DNA of 64,000 nt from Streptomyces cynarae (GTDB taxonomy: Bacteria; Actinomycetota; Actinomycetes; Streptomycetales; Streptomycetaceae), in NCBI RefSeq assembly GCF_025642135.1, contig NZ_CP106793.1, positions 5,238,001 to 5,302,000 of the forward strand, in the 5' to 3' direction. The notes beneath the pieces are model-generated. The model saw nothing but the letters and a program-made list of their open reading frames with translations, was not told the DNA's origin and did not search any database. The position numbers were made by a program, and so were the translations under genes. Below are positions 8,999-16,877 of the stretch, piece after piece (position 1 is the first letter of the stretch; every line of letters starts with the position of its first letter).

Positions 8999-9017
8999 CC
9001 CGGACAGATCGTGTCCG
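8974..9017. promoter_or_regulatory. Two RsrR operator dyads
   Basis: Two identical-arm dyads, CGGACA-N5-TGTCCG, at 8974-8990 and 9001-9017. Their centres are 27 bp apart. The first sits between the -35 and -10 of the rightward promoter and the second just after its -10. Published RsrR class 1 sites are described as 11-3-11 inverted repeats, which these centres can accommodate. A lone CGGACA half-site follows at 9064-9069. Confidence 0.75.
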
Positions 9018-9091
9018 AGTTTGGCGCATGGCGCACCGACGTATGGGTTCATATGCCAGATTGCGGACATATTCCGGACGAAAGGCGTGTC

Positions 9092-9820
9092 ATGAAGTTC
9101 GCGGTCATCGGGGGCACCGGGCTGATCGGGTCACAGGTCGTCAAGGACCTGAACGCCGCCGGGCACGAGGCGGTACCGCACTCGCAGTCCACCGGAGTCG
9201 ACGTCATCAGCGGCCAGGGACTGGATCGGGCGGTGGCGGGAGCCGACGTCGTCGTCAACCTGACGAACTCCCCGACCTTCGACGAAGCCTCCCCGGCGTT
9301 CTTCCAGACCTCGATGGACAACCTCCTGGCCGCGGCCCGCAAGGGCGGCGTCGGCCACTTCGTCATCCTCTCGATCGTCGGCGTGGACCAGGTGCCGGAG
9401 CTGGACTACTACCGGGCCAAGGTGCTCCAGGAGAACATCCTCGCGGCCGGGCCGATCCCCTACTCGATCGTCCGGGCGACGCAGTTCATGGAGTTCATGG
9501 ACGCGGTCATGTCCTGGACCGCGGAGGGTGACACCGTCCGGCTGCCCGCCACGCCGATCCAGCCGATCGCCTCGAAGGACGTGGCCGCAGCGGTGGCGGA
9601 GGTGGCCGCCGGCGCCCCGCTGAACGGCATCCGCAACATCGCCGGCCCAGAGGTCTTCAACCTGGACGAACTGGGCCGGATCACCCTGTCCCACAAGGGC
9701 GACAGCCGCACCGTCGTCACCGACCCCACGGCCGGCATGTTCGCCGTCGTCAAGGGCGACGTCCTCACCGACAGGGACGCCCATCTCGCCCCCACCCGCT
9801 ACACCGACTGGCTCTCCTGA
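9092..9820 (+). CDS. NmrA-like NAD(P)-binding protein
   Basis: A 242-residue atypical short-chain dehydrogenase/NmrA-like protein. It starts MKFAVIGGTGLIGSQVVKDL with a Rossmann GGTGLIG motif at residues 7-13. The canonical catalytic Tyr-x-x-x-Lys is represented by YYRAKV near residue 109, and a VRATQFMEF segment follows. ATG at 9092 has a GAAAGG upstream; an extension of the frame to 8984 would run through the operators and is rejected. The S. venezuelae homologue of this pair is described as an NmrA-type NAD(P)+-binding protein under RsrR control. Likely role: redox-responsive regulation or reduction. Substrate unknown. Confidence 0.85.
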   Translation: MKFAVIGGTGLIGSQVVKDLNAAGHEAVPHSQSTGVDVISGQGLDRAVAGADVVVNLTNSPTFDEASPAFFQTSMDNLLAAARKGGVGHFVILSIVGVDQVPELDYYRAKVLQENILAAGPIPYSIVRATQFMEFMDAVMSWTAEGDTVRLPATPIQPIASKDVAAAVAEVAAGAPLNGIRNIAGPEVFNLDELGRITLSHKGDSRTVVTDPTAGMFAVVKGDVLTDRDAHLAPTRYTDWLS

Positions 9821-9896
9821 TCCTCCACGCGCGACAACTCGAGGCCATTTGGGGACCATTCAGCGAGAACCAATGAGTGTGAAAAACAAAAAGAAA

Positions 9897-9940
9897 GGCA
9901 GGTCCGGGCACCCCATTCGGTGTGAGTGCCCGAACCTGCC
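9897..9940 (-). terminator. Intrinsic terminator of csbD-like gene
   Basis: Arms 9897-9910 and 9927-9940 pair over 14 positions with one mismatch around a 16-base loop. On the minus strand the stem is followed by a T-rich tail (complement of 9880-9896), a textbook intrinsic terminator and unusual in such GC-rich DNA. Confidence 0.85.
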
Positions 9941-9952
9941 CCCGGGCGAGGC

Positions 9953-10126
9953 TCAGTGCCGGAAGACGTCCTTGGTCTTCTCCTTGGCCTCGCGGGCGTC
10001 GCCGCGCGCCTGCTCCATTCGGCCCTCGGCCTCCATGCGCTCGTTTCCGACGGTGCGTCCGACGGTCTCCTTGACCTTGCCCTTGGCCTGCTCAGTCTTG
10101 GCCTGCGCCTTCTGGTTCTCAGCCAT
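9953..10126 (-). CDS. CsbD family stress protein
   Basis: A 57-residue, very hydrophilic and helical protein of the CsbD family, general-stress proteins of unknown mechanism. The sequence AENQKAQAKTEQAKGKVKET followed by GRTVGNERMEAEGRMEQARG is the family signature. ATG at 10126 is preferred because GGGATG lies about 8 bp upstream; a GTG at 10135 would add three residues. It is monocistronic with its own U-tailed terminator. It is divergent from a small membrane protein gene, and the two may respond to the same stress. Confidence 0.88.
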   Translation of the reverse strand: MAENQKAQAKTEQAKGKVKETVGRTVGNERMEAEGRMEQARGDAREAKEKTKDVFRH

Positions 10127-10336
10127 GGGTGTCACATCCCTACGTCGTCACTGCGTTCGGTGACGTTCGGATTGCCCCCGTCGTAACGCCTAAACCTCGC
10201 GGTAATACGCCGTGCCTGCACGAGGATTCACGGCGAACCAATCAGAATTCCACTGAAGGCCTCGAAGAAAACCCGGGTTCTTCGATGCGTACCGAGCCGT
10301 CGGCGGGGAACTCGTTCGGCCGGAGGTTGATGAAAC

Positions 10337-10504
10337 ATGGTTCCCTTGCTTCTGGTTCTTCTTCTGGCCCTCATCCTTTTCGGTGCGGGCTTCGCCTTGA
10401 AGGCGCTGTGGTGGCTTGCCGTCATCGTGCTGGCGGTGTGGCTGCTGGGCTTCGTCGTCCGCCCGGCGAGTGGCGGTCGACGAGGTCGCTGGTACCGCTG
10501 GTAG
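10337..10504 (+). CDS. Small hydrophobic membrane protein (lmo0937-like)
   Basis: A 55-residue ORF with a clear ribosome site (CGGAGG, 10321-10326) and an own terminator. The first about 41 residues are hydrophobic (MVPLLLVLLLALILFGAGFA then LKALWWLAVIVLAVWLLGFV), enough for two short membrane spans or a hairpin. The tail is basic and aromatic (GGRRGRWYRW). Length and layout resemble the lmo0937-type small membrane proteins common in Streptomyces. Function is unknown. Placement opposite a CsbD gene hints at a general or osmotic stress role, which is inference only. Confidence 0.8.
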   Translation: MVPLLLVLLLALILFGAGFALKALWWLAVIVLAVWLLGFVVRPASGGRRGRWYRW

Positions 10505-10530
10505 CGGCGCGCGTCGACACGCGGCACGTA

Positions 10531-10554
10531 GGGCCCCGGCCGTGTCCGGGGCCC
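10531..10554 (+). terminator. Terminator after the small membrane protein gene
   Basis: Perfect 9-bp stem GGGCCCCGG / CCGGGGCCC (10531-10539 and 10546-10554) with a six-base loop, 26 bp after the stop codon. No U-tail. Confidence 0.7.
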
Positions 10555-10713
10555 TCCGTGTGTCCGCCGACGCGCCTGTCGTCCGCTCGGCCGTCACATA
10601 CGAGTGGGAAGGGTGAAAAGGTGCGTACCTCCCTGCTGCCAGGGCATCCGTGGCCCGTCGGGCGCCGGTGCCCAACCGGAACCAGCGGCCTCCAACCCGG
10701 CGCCCGGCCTTCG

Positions 10714-10775
10714 GGCCTCGCGCGACGAAGGGTCGTCGCGCGAGGCCGGGCCCCTTCGTCGCATCGCGAAGGGGC
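10714..10775. other. Two tandem hairpins upstream of acpS
   Basis: First hairpin: a perfect 15-bp stem, arms 10714-10728 (GGCCTCGCGCGACGA) and 10733-10747, with a four-base loop. Second: a 9-bp stem, arms 10750-10758 (GCCCCTTCG) and 10767-10775, with an eight-base loop. They end 27 bp before the acpS ATG, upstream of its probable -10 (TAGGGT, 10789-10794). The interval 10555-10801 otherwise holds no convincing gene. They may terminate incoming transcripts. Confidence 0.6.
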
Positions 10776-10801
10776 GGTCAGGGCCGCATAGGGTGCCCAG
10801 C

Positions 10802-11173
10802 ATGAGCATCATCGGAGTCGGCATCGACGTGGCCGAGATCGATCGCTTCCGGGCCGCGCTGGAGCGCACCCCCGGGCTGGCCGAACGGCTCTTCCTGGAG
10901 CGCGAGTTGCTGCTGCCGGGCGGTGAGCGGCGCGGGATCGCCTCGCTGGCCGCGCGGTTCGCGGCGAAGGAGGCGGTGGCCAAGGCGCTGGGCGCGCCGG
11001 GCGGGCTGCACTGGACCGACGCCGAGGTGTACGTCGAGGACAGCGGTCAGCCCCGGCTGCGGGTGTCGGGCACGGTCGCGGCCCGTGCGGCCGAACTCGG
11101 CGTGAAGTTCTGGCATGTGTCGCTCAGCCACGACGCGGGTGTCGCCTCGGCGGTGGTCGTCGCCGAGGGATAG
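10802..11173 (+). CDS. acpS: Holo-[acyl-carrier-protein] synthase
   Basis: Transfers 4'-phosphopantetheine from CoA to the serine of acyl carrier protein, activating fatty-acid synthase ACP. It has 123 residues, normal for AcpS. The metal-binding [10 protein letters not shown] (Asp9) and [14 protein letters not shown] (Glu57) motifs and the C-terminal WHVSLSHD are all present. ATG at 10802 is chosen since it gives the canonical N-terminus and lies 7 bp after TAGGGT, consistent with leaderless translation. The NAD(P)HX repair gene starts 82 bp downstream. Confidence 0.95.
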   Translation: MSIIGVGIDVAEIDRFRAALERTPGLAERLFLERELLLPGGERRGIASLAARFAAKEAVAKALGAPGGLHWTDAEVYVEDSGQPRLRVSGTVAARAAELGVKFWHVSLSHDAGVASAVVVAEG

Positions 11174-11254
11174 CGCGCGAGCCCTCGGAGCGGGGGGTGG
11201 GCAACTCCCGCGCCCTCCGTCATGGTGTGAGCGCGGTGGGGGAGACTCCCCCGT

Positions 11255-12686
11255 ATGCGTACTGCGTACAGCGTGGAGACGGTGAGGACGGCCGAGCGTG
11301 CGCTCATGGCCCGGCTTCCGGACGGGGCGCTCATGCAGCGCGCCGCCGCCGGACTGGCCGCGGCCTGCGCCCAGTTGCTGGGGCGGGTGTACGGCAGCCG
11401 GGTGGTGCTGCTGGTCGGCAGCGGGGACAACGGCGGCGACGCCCTGTACGCCGGGGCGCGGCTCGCCCGGCGCGGGGCCGGGGTGACGGCAGTACTGCTG
11501 TCGCGCGAGAGGACCCACCAGGGCGGGCTCGCGGCCCTTCGCAGGGCGGGCGGTGCGGTGGCGGCCCCTCTGACGCCGCCGAGGAGGTGATCCGGGCCGC
11601 CGACCTCGTCGTCGACGGGATCGTCGGGATCGGCGGCAAGGGCGGGCTCCGGCCCGACGCCGCACGGCTCGCCGCGCTCGCCGACGCCTCGCGCGCGGTC
11701 GTCGTCGCCGTGGACCTGCCGAGCGGTGTGGAGGCCGACAGCGGAGAGGTGCGGGGGGACGCCGTACGGGCGGACCTCACCGTGACCTTCGGCACGCACA
11801 AGCCGGCGCTGCTCATCGATCCGGCGCGGGAGTACGCCGGTTCCGTACGGCTCGTCGACATCGGGCTCGAACTGCCCGAGGACGCCGAGCTGGAGGCGTT
11901 GCAGCACGCGGACGTGGCCGCGCTGCTGCCGGTGCCGCCGGCCGCGAGCGACAAGTACCGGCGGGGCGTCGTCGGCATCGCCGCCGGGTCCGCGCGCTAT
12001 CCCGGAGCGGCCGTGCTCGCCGTCTCGGGAGCGCTGCGCGGCGGGGCCGGGGCCGTGCGGTATGTGGGGCCCGCCGGGAGCGCGGTGATCGCCCGCTTCC
12101 CGGAGACGCTGATCTCCGACCGGGGACCCGCCAAGGCCGGACGGGTGCAGGCCTGGGTGGTCGGTCCGGGAGCGGGCGACGACGCGGCGACCGTGGCCGA
12201 GGTGCTGGAGGCGGACGTACCCGTCCTCGTCGACGCGGACGGGCTCAGGCTGGCGGACCGGGACGCCGTACGCGCCCGTACGGCCCCGACGCTGATGACC
12301 CCGCACGCGGGCGAGGCCGCCGCGCTGCTCGGCGTGGCGCGCGAGGAGGTGGAGGGCGCGCGGCTCGCGGCGGTACGGGAGCTGGCGTCCCGCTACCGGG
12401 CGACCGTCCTCCTCAAGGGCTCGACGACGCTGGTGGCCGACCCCGACGGCGGCCCGGTACGCGTGAACGCCACCGGCACCCCGTGGCTGGCGACCGCGGG
12501 CAGCGGAGACGTGCTGTCCGGCCTGTCGGGGTCGCTTCTCGCGGCCGGCCTCTCGGTCCGTGACGCGGCGAGCGTGGCGGCGTACCTGCACGGCCTGGCG
12601 GGCCGCTACGCCGCGGAGGGCGCGCGGCGGGGGCGCACGACGTGGCCGACGCCATCCCCGAGGCATGGCGGGACGTGCGGGGGTGA
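11255..12686 (+). pseudogene. nnr: Bifunctional NAD(P)H-hydrate epimerase/dehydratase, two frameshifts
   Basis: Repairs hydrated NAD(P)H: an N-terminal YjeF epimerase domain and a C-terminal ADP-dependent dehydratase domain. The coding sequence is split. Frame 2 runs from ATG 11255 (MRTAYSVETVRTAERALMAR, with GSGDNGGDALYAGARL) to about 11560. It continues in frame 1 as DAAEEVIRAADLVVDGIVG through HAGEAAALLG and NATGTPWLATAGSGDVLSG. It then moves to frame 3 near 12630 to read AHDVADAIPEAWRDVRG and stop at 12686. Both shifts equal loss of one base, the second inside a GGGGG run. The rest is well conserved, so sequence error is more likely than decay. Confidence 0.85.
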
Positions 12687-12845
12687 GCGGGCGGGGCCCC
12701 GATGAGCCCACGGGCTCCCGAAGGTCCGCGATGCGCCCGGACGAGGCCCGGACCGGGCACCGTTGAGGGACACCGGCTGCCGGAACGCTACCCGCCGGTA
12801 CCGTCATCCCCGTGCCGTCCGGCCCCTCTGAGACACTGGGGCGCG

Positions 12846-14009
12846 ATGGAACGTATCGAGACAGCACCCCTGCGCGCACGCGCCGAGATCGATCTGGCGG
12901 CCCTGCGGGCGAACGTGCGTGCCCTGCGCGCCCTCGCGCGCGGCGCGGCCCTGATGGCCGTCGTGAAGTCGGACGCGTACGGTCACGGGGCCGTGCCGTG
13001 CGCCCGCGCCGCCCTCGAAGCCGGCGCCGAGTGGCTCGGCACGGCCACGCCCGAAGAGGCCCTCGCCCTGCGCGAGGCAGGAGTGCCGGGCCGCGTCCTG
13101 TGCTGGCTCTGGACCCCCGGCGGCCCCTGGCAGCGTGCCGTGGAGGCCGACGTCGACGTGTCCGTCAGCGGCCTGTGGGCCCTCGACGAGGTGCGCGAGG
13201 CGGCCGCCGCCGCGGGCGTGCCCGCCCGGGTCCACCTCAAGGCCGACACCGGCCTGGGCAGGAACGGCTGCCAGCCCGACGACTGGCCGGAACTCGTCGC
13301 CGAGGCCCTGCGCGCCCAGGCCGACGGCCTGGTCACCGTCGTCGGCCTGTGGTCCCACTTCGCCTGCGCCGACGAACCCGGCCACCCCTCCGTCCAGGCC
13401 CAACTGGCCTGCTTCCGCGAGATGGTGGCGTACGCCGAGCAGCAGGGCGTGTGCCCCGAGGTGCGGCACATCGCCAACTCGCCCGCCACGCTGACCCTGC
13501 CCGAGGCCCACTTCGACCTCGTACGCACCGGCATCGCGATGTACGGCATCTCACCGAGCCCCGAACTCGGCACCCCCGCCGACCTCGGACTGCGCCCGGT
13601 GATGACCCTCAAGGCCTCGCTCGCCCTGGTCAAGCAGGTTCCCGGCGGCCACGGCGTCAGTTACGGCCATCTGTACACCACCCCCGGCGCCACCACCCTC
13701 GGCCTGGTCCCCGTCGGCTACGCGGACGGCATCCCGCGCCACGCCTCAGGTACGGGACCGGTCCTGGTCGACGGCAAGCTGCGCACCGTCGCGGGCCGGA
13801 TCGCCATGGACCAGTTCGTCGTGGACCTGGGCGGCGACGAGCCTCCGCCCGGCACCGAGGCGGTCCTCTTCGGCCCCGGTGACCGGGGCGAACCCACCGC
13901 CGAGGACTGGGCGCAGGCGGCCGGAACCATCGCTTACGAAATCGTGACCCGGATCGGAACCCGCGTCCCGCGCGTCTACGTAAAGGTGAACGCGGAACAG
14001 GATGGGTAA
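12846..14009 (+). CDS. alr: Alanine racemase
   Basis: PLP enzyme that interconverts L- and D-alanine for peptidoglycan. It has 387 residues, the usual length. The PLP lysine is Lys41 in AVVKSDAYGHG; the second catalytic residue, Tyr273, sits in GVSYGHLY. KADTGLGRNG, HIANSP, VRTGIAMYG and AGRIAMDQ are also present. ATG at 12846 gives the standard N-terminus; upstream in-frame codons have no ribosome site. It lies between acyl-carrier and lipid/hydrolase genes, as in other Streptomyces. Confidence 0.96.
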   Translation: MERIETAPLRARAEIDLAALRANVRALRALARGAALMAVVKSDAYGHGAVPCARAALEAGAEWLGTATPEEALALREAGVPGRVLCWLWTPGGPWQRAVEADVDVSVSGLWALDEVREAAAAAGVPARVHLKADTGLGRNGCQPDDWPELVAEALRAQADGLVTVVGLWSHFACADEPGHPSVQAQLACFREMVAYAEQQGVCPEVRHIANSPATLTLPEAHFDLVRTGIAMYGISPSPELGTPADLGLRPVMTLKASLALVKQVPGGHGVSYGHLYTTPGATTLGLVPVGYADGIPRHASGTGPVLVDGKLRTVAGRIAMDQFVVDLGGDEPPPGTEAVLFGPGDRGEPTAEDWAQAAGTIAYEIVTRIGTRVPRVYVKVNAEQDG

Positions 14010-14077
14010 TCCACACGGGTGAGCCGGGGCAGACGTACGGCTGAACGAGCGGGGGCCCCGGCACGAAGGAGCGGGAC

Positions 14078-15310
14078 GTGAGCGAGAGCAGCGCGGAGAC
14101 GGCGGGAGCCGTCGTGGGCGCGACCGCCGCTGCCGCCGGCAACTGGCGTCTCGCCGGTCTCGCCGGCGCCGCGATAGGCGTGGTCGCGGCGGGTGCCGCG
14201 GCCGGCGTCGCGATCGAGCGGATGACGGTCGGCCGCGGTATGCGCAGGAAGGCCCGGCTGGCCCTCGACTCGGCGGGGCCGTACGGCACCCTCCGCGGCA
14301 TCCCCGGCAAGGCGTACGCGGACGACGGCACCGAGCTGTACTACGAGGTCGACGACGTCGAGCGGGTGGAGAGGATCCCCGCACAGCGGCGCCGCCGGCT
14401 CTTCGGACGCAAGGCCCCGGCCCCGGTCACCGTCGTCTTCAGCCACGGCTACTGCCTCAACCAGGACTCCTGGCACTTCCAGCGGGCCGCGCTGCGCGGC
14501 GTCGTCCGTACCGTGCACTGGGACCAGCGCAGCCACGGCCGCTCCGGGCGGGGCGTGGCGCAGGCCGACGGCACGCCGGTCTCCATAGACCAGCTCGGAC
14601 GCGACCTGAAGGCCGTGATCGACGCGGCCGTGCCCGAGGGGCCGATCGTGCTCGTCGGCCACTCAATGGGCGGCATGACGGTCATGGCCCTCGCCGACCA
14701 GTACCCGGAACTGATCCGCGACCGGGTCGTCGGCGTCGCGCTCGTGGGCACGTCGTCCGGCCGGCTCGGTGAGGTCAACTTCGGACTGCCCGTCGCGGGC
14801 GTCAACGCGATACGCCGCATCCTGCCCGGAGTGCTCAGAGCGCTCGGGCAGCAGGCCGAGCTGGTGGAGAAGGGACGCAGGGCCACCGCCGACCTGTTCG
14901 CGGGGATCATCAAGCGGTACTCGTTCGCGTCCCGGGACATCGATCCGGCCGTCGCCCGGTTCGCCGAGCGGATGATCGAGAGCACGCCGATCGACGTGGT
15001 CGCCGAGTTCTACCCGGCCTTCACCGACCACGACAAGACCGAGGCGCTCGCCCGATTCGCCGACCTCCCGGTGCTCGTGCTCGCCGGAGTGCAGGACCTC
15101 GTCACCCCCAGCGAGCACAGCGAGGCCATCGCCGACCTGCTGCCCGACGCCGAACTGGTGCTCGTGCCGGACGCCGGGCACCTGGTGATGCTGGAGCACC
15201 CCGAGGTCGTCACCGACCGCCTCGCCGACCTCCTGATGCGCTCGGGAGCGGTCCCCGCAGGGGCTACCGTGGGGGGCTATGGAAGCACCAGCACCGCACA
15301 GCCCGGCTGA
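14078..15310 (+). CDS. Alpha/beta hydrolase with N-terminal hydrophobic segment
   Basis: A 410-residue alpha/beta-hydrolase. An Ala/Gly-rich hydrophobic stretch at about residues 24-46 could anchor it to the membrane. The nucleophile elbow GHSMGG is near residue 195, the oxyanion-type SHGYCLNQDSW is near residue 127, and a C-terminal acid/histidine pair appears in VLAGVQDLVTP and DAGHLVMLEHP. The catalytic triad therefore looks intact. The substrate is unknown. The start is GTG at 14078. Its 3' end overlaps tsaE by 32 bp, suggesting coupled expression. Confidence 0.85.
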   Translation: MSESSAETAGAVVGATAAAAGNWRLAGLAGAAIGVVAAGAAAGVAIERMTVGRGMRRKARLALDSAGPYGTLRGIPGKAYADDGTELYYEVDDVERVERIPAQRRRRLFGRKAPAPVTVVFSHGYCLNQDSWHFQRAALRGVVRTVHWDQRSHGRSGRGVAQADGTPVSIDQLGRDLKAVIDAAVPEGPIVLVGHSMGGMTVMALADQYPELIRDRVVGVALVGTSSGRLGEVNFGLPVAGVNAIRRILPGVLRALGQQAELVEKGRRATADLFAGIIKRYSFASRDIDPAVARFAERMIESTPIDVVAEFYPAFTDHDKTEALARFADLPVLVLAGVQDLVTPSEHSEAIADLLPDAELVLVPDAGHLVMLEHPEVVTDRLADLLMRSGAVPAGATVGGYGSTSTAQPG

Positions 15311-15806
15311 GGCCCCCACGCCGGGAGTCACCGTCGAGCTCACCGTCACCTCCCCCGAACAGATGCAGGAACTGGGGCGCCGGCTGGCCAAGCTGCTGCG
15401 CGCCGGAGACCTCGTGCTGCTGAACGGCGAGCTGGGCGCGGGCAAGACCACGCTGACCCGCGGGCTCGGCGAGGGCCTGGGGGTACGGGGGGCGGTCACC
15501 TCGCCGACCTTCGTCATCGCCCGCGTGCACCCCTCGCTCGGGGACGGCCCGCCGCTGGTCCACGTGGACGCGTACCGGCTGGGCGGCGGCCTGGAGGAGA
15601 TGGAGGACCTCGACCTCGACGTCTCGCTGCCGGAGTCGGTGGTCGTCGTGGAGTGGGGCGAGGGCAAGGTCGAGGAGCTGACGGAGGACCGCCTGCACGT
15701 GACGATCCACCGGGCGGTGGGCGACACGACGGACGAGGTCCGGCATGTGACGCTCGCCGGGTTCGGGGAGCGCTGGGCGCAGGTGGATCTGGGAGCGCCC
15801 CTTTAG
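15279..15806 (+). CDS. tsaE: tRNA t6A synthesis ATPase TsaE
   Basis: ATPase partner of TsaB-TsaD in making threonylcarbamoyladenosine at tRNA position 37. It has 175 residues with a Walker A LNGELGAGKTTLTRGLGEGLG near residue 50, the TSPTF motif near residue 77, HVDAYRL and VVVVEWGE. ATG at 15279 has a GGGGGG just upstream. It overlaps the hydrolase gene by 32 bp. tsaB, rimI and tsaD follow about 1 kb downstream, separated by a small gene and an opposite-strand gene. Confidence 0.94.
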   Translation: MEAPAPHSPAEAPTPGVTVELTVTSPEQMQELGRRLAKLLRAGDLVLLNGELGAGKTTLTRGLGEGLGVRGAVTSPTFVIARVHPSLGDGPPLVHVDAYRLGGGLEEMEDLDLDVSLPESVVVVEWGEGKVEELTEDRLHVTIHRAVGDTTDEVRHVTLAGFGERWAQVDLGAPL

Positions 15807-15956
15807 CAGCGCGGGATGCCTGCACCATGCGGGTAACGTCCCGACAAGGCGTCGGCAAGATATTGCGCCGCGGGCATCCGGCGTGGTCACATGGGCGGTA
15901 AGGACCGTGGTCAGGTCTGCCTAACCCTGTCGCCCCCGCGACACCAGGAGGCGTCC

Positions 15957-16139
15957 ATGCCGGCTTCAGAACGCGACGAGGCGCAGCCGCGCGTGGTGCC
16001 CGGACCGGGCAACGTGTCGATGAAGGATCTGCTCGCGTCGTGCGCCGCGGCCAAGGCGGTCTCGACCCCGCCGAGGGACCCGGCGCCCGACAAGCCCCAG
16101 TCGGCCACTGTGACCGAGGACCGGCGCAGGGCCGCGTAG
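15957..16139 (+). CDS. Small hypothetical protein
   Basis: A 60-residue ORF with a strong ribosome site (AGGAGG, 15946-15951) six bases before ATG 15957. It is hydrophilic, with a short central helix-like segment (NVSMKDLLASCAAAKAVS) and a charged proline-rich tail ending DRRRAA. I recognise no domain, membrane span or signal peptide. It lies between tsaE and the convergent L,D-transpeptidase-like gene. Coding potential rests on the ribosome site and third-position GC bias. Confidence 0.65.
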   Translation: MPASERDEAQPRVVPGPGNVSMKDLLASCAAAKAVSTPPRDPAPDKPQSATVTEDRRRAA

Positions 16140-16199
16140 GGCGCGGCGTCCACTACGTGATGCCGATACGCGACGGTGCCCGCCACGTGACGGCGACCA

Positions 16200-16754
16200 C
16201 TACCTGACGACGACCACCTTCTGGTTGATCGTCGCGAACTCCCACATCGCCGTACCGTCCGCACGCGCCTCGCGGATCCCGCCCAGCTTCTTGGACGCGT
16301 CCGGCTTGGGTGTCGAGCCGTCCACGGCCGAGCTGAAGCCGAACACCACGCCGTCGCTCAGCGCGAACCGCACGACGTGCTCCACCTGCTTGCCGTCCGA
16401 ACCGGTCCCGGCCGCGGTCCGGGAGGTCACCGCGTATGTGCCAGGCGCCGGGTCCACCGTCCCGGGCATCACGGTGAAGGTCCGCTGCACCTTGTTGTCC
16501 GTGCCGACCAGCCACACCCGGTCGTCGCCGAGCGAGTACACCACCCGCTCCCCGGTGCCGGAGTCCCCGGGCAGCGCCGCCGGGTTCGCCTTGTCCCGCG
16601 GGGCCTTGGACGCGCCGGCCCCCGGCGACTTCTTCACCTGCGGCTTGCCCAGCGTGTCGGGCACGTGCGCCGACGCCTGGTAGGCGAGGAAACCGACCGC
16701 GGCGACGGCCGCCACGGTGAGCCCGGCCACGAATCCCGAGCTGCTCCTAGCCAC
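16200..16754 (-). CDS. L,D-transpeptidase-like (YkuD-fold) protein lacking catalytic cysteine
   Basis: A 184-residue secreted or membrane-anchored protein. The N-terminus has a short basic stretch and a hydrophobic segment (GFVAGLTVAAVAAVGFLAYQ) with no lipobox, then a Lys/Pro-rich linker. The C-terminal about 115 residues resemble a YkuD fold: YSLGDDRVWLVGTDNKVQRTFTVMPG, PGTYAVTSR. Where active enzymes have S-H-G-C-x-R, this one reads KLGGIREARADG, so both His and Cys are missing. It is likely a non-catalytic wall-binding protein. The start is GTG at 16754 with GAGAGG upstream; the frame extends further but antisense to tsaB. Confidence 0.7.
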   Translation of the reverse strand: MARSSSGFVAGLTVAAVAAVGFLAYQASAHVPDTLGKPQVKKSPGAGASKAPRDKANPAALPGDSGTGERVVYSLGDDRVWLVGTDNKVQRTFTVMPGTVDPAPGTYAVTSRTAAGTGSDGKQVEHVVRFALSDGVVFGFSSAVDGSTPKPDASKKLGGIREARADGTAMWEFATINQKVVVVR

Positions 16755-16865
16755 CCTTGCCCACCTCTCGACACCGTGTACGCGCTTGCGTCGCACACCT
16801 TTGCTGTGACGGTAGCAGCAGCCGCGATGCGGACCGGCCCGGCCGTGCGAGGGGCGCGGGCGCCG

Positions 16866-16877
16866 TAGGCTGTTTGC
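16866..16877 (+). promoter_or_regulatory. Putative -10 for leaderless tsaB
   Basis: TAGGCT at 16866-16871 is six bases before the tsaB GTG (16878), with no ribosome site between. The same TAGGCT element with a 7-bp gap precedes glmS. Confidence 0.5.
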
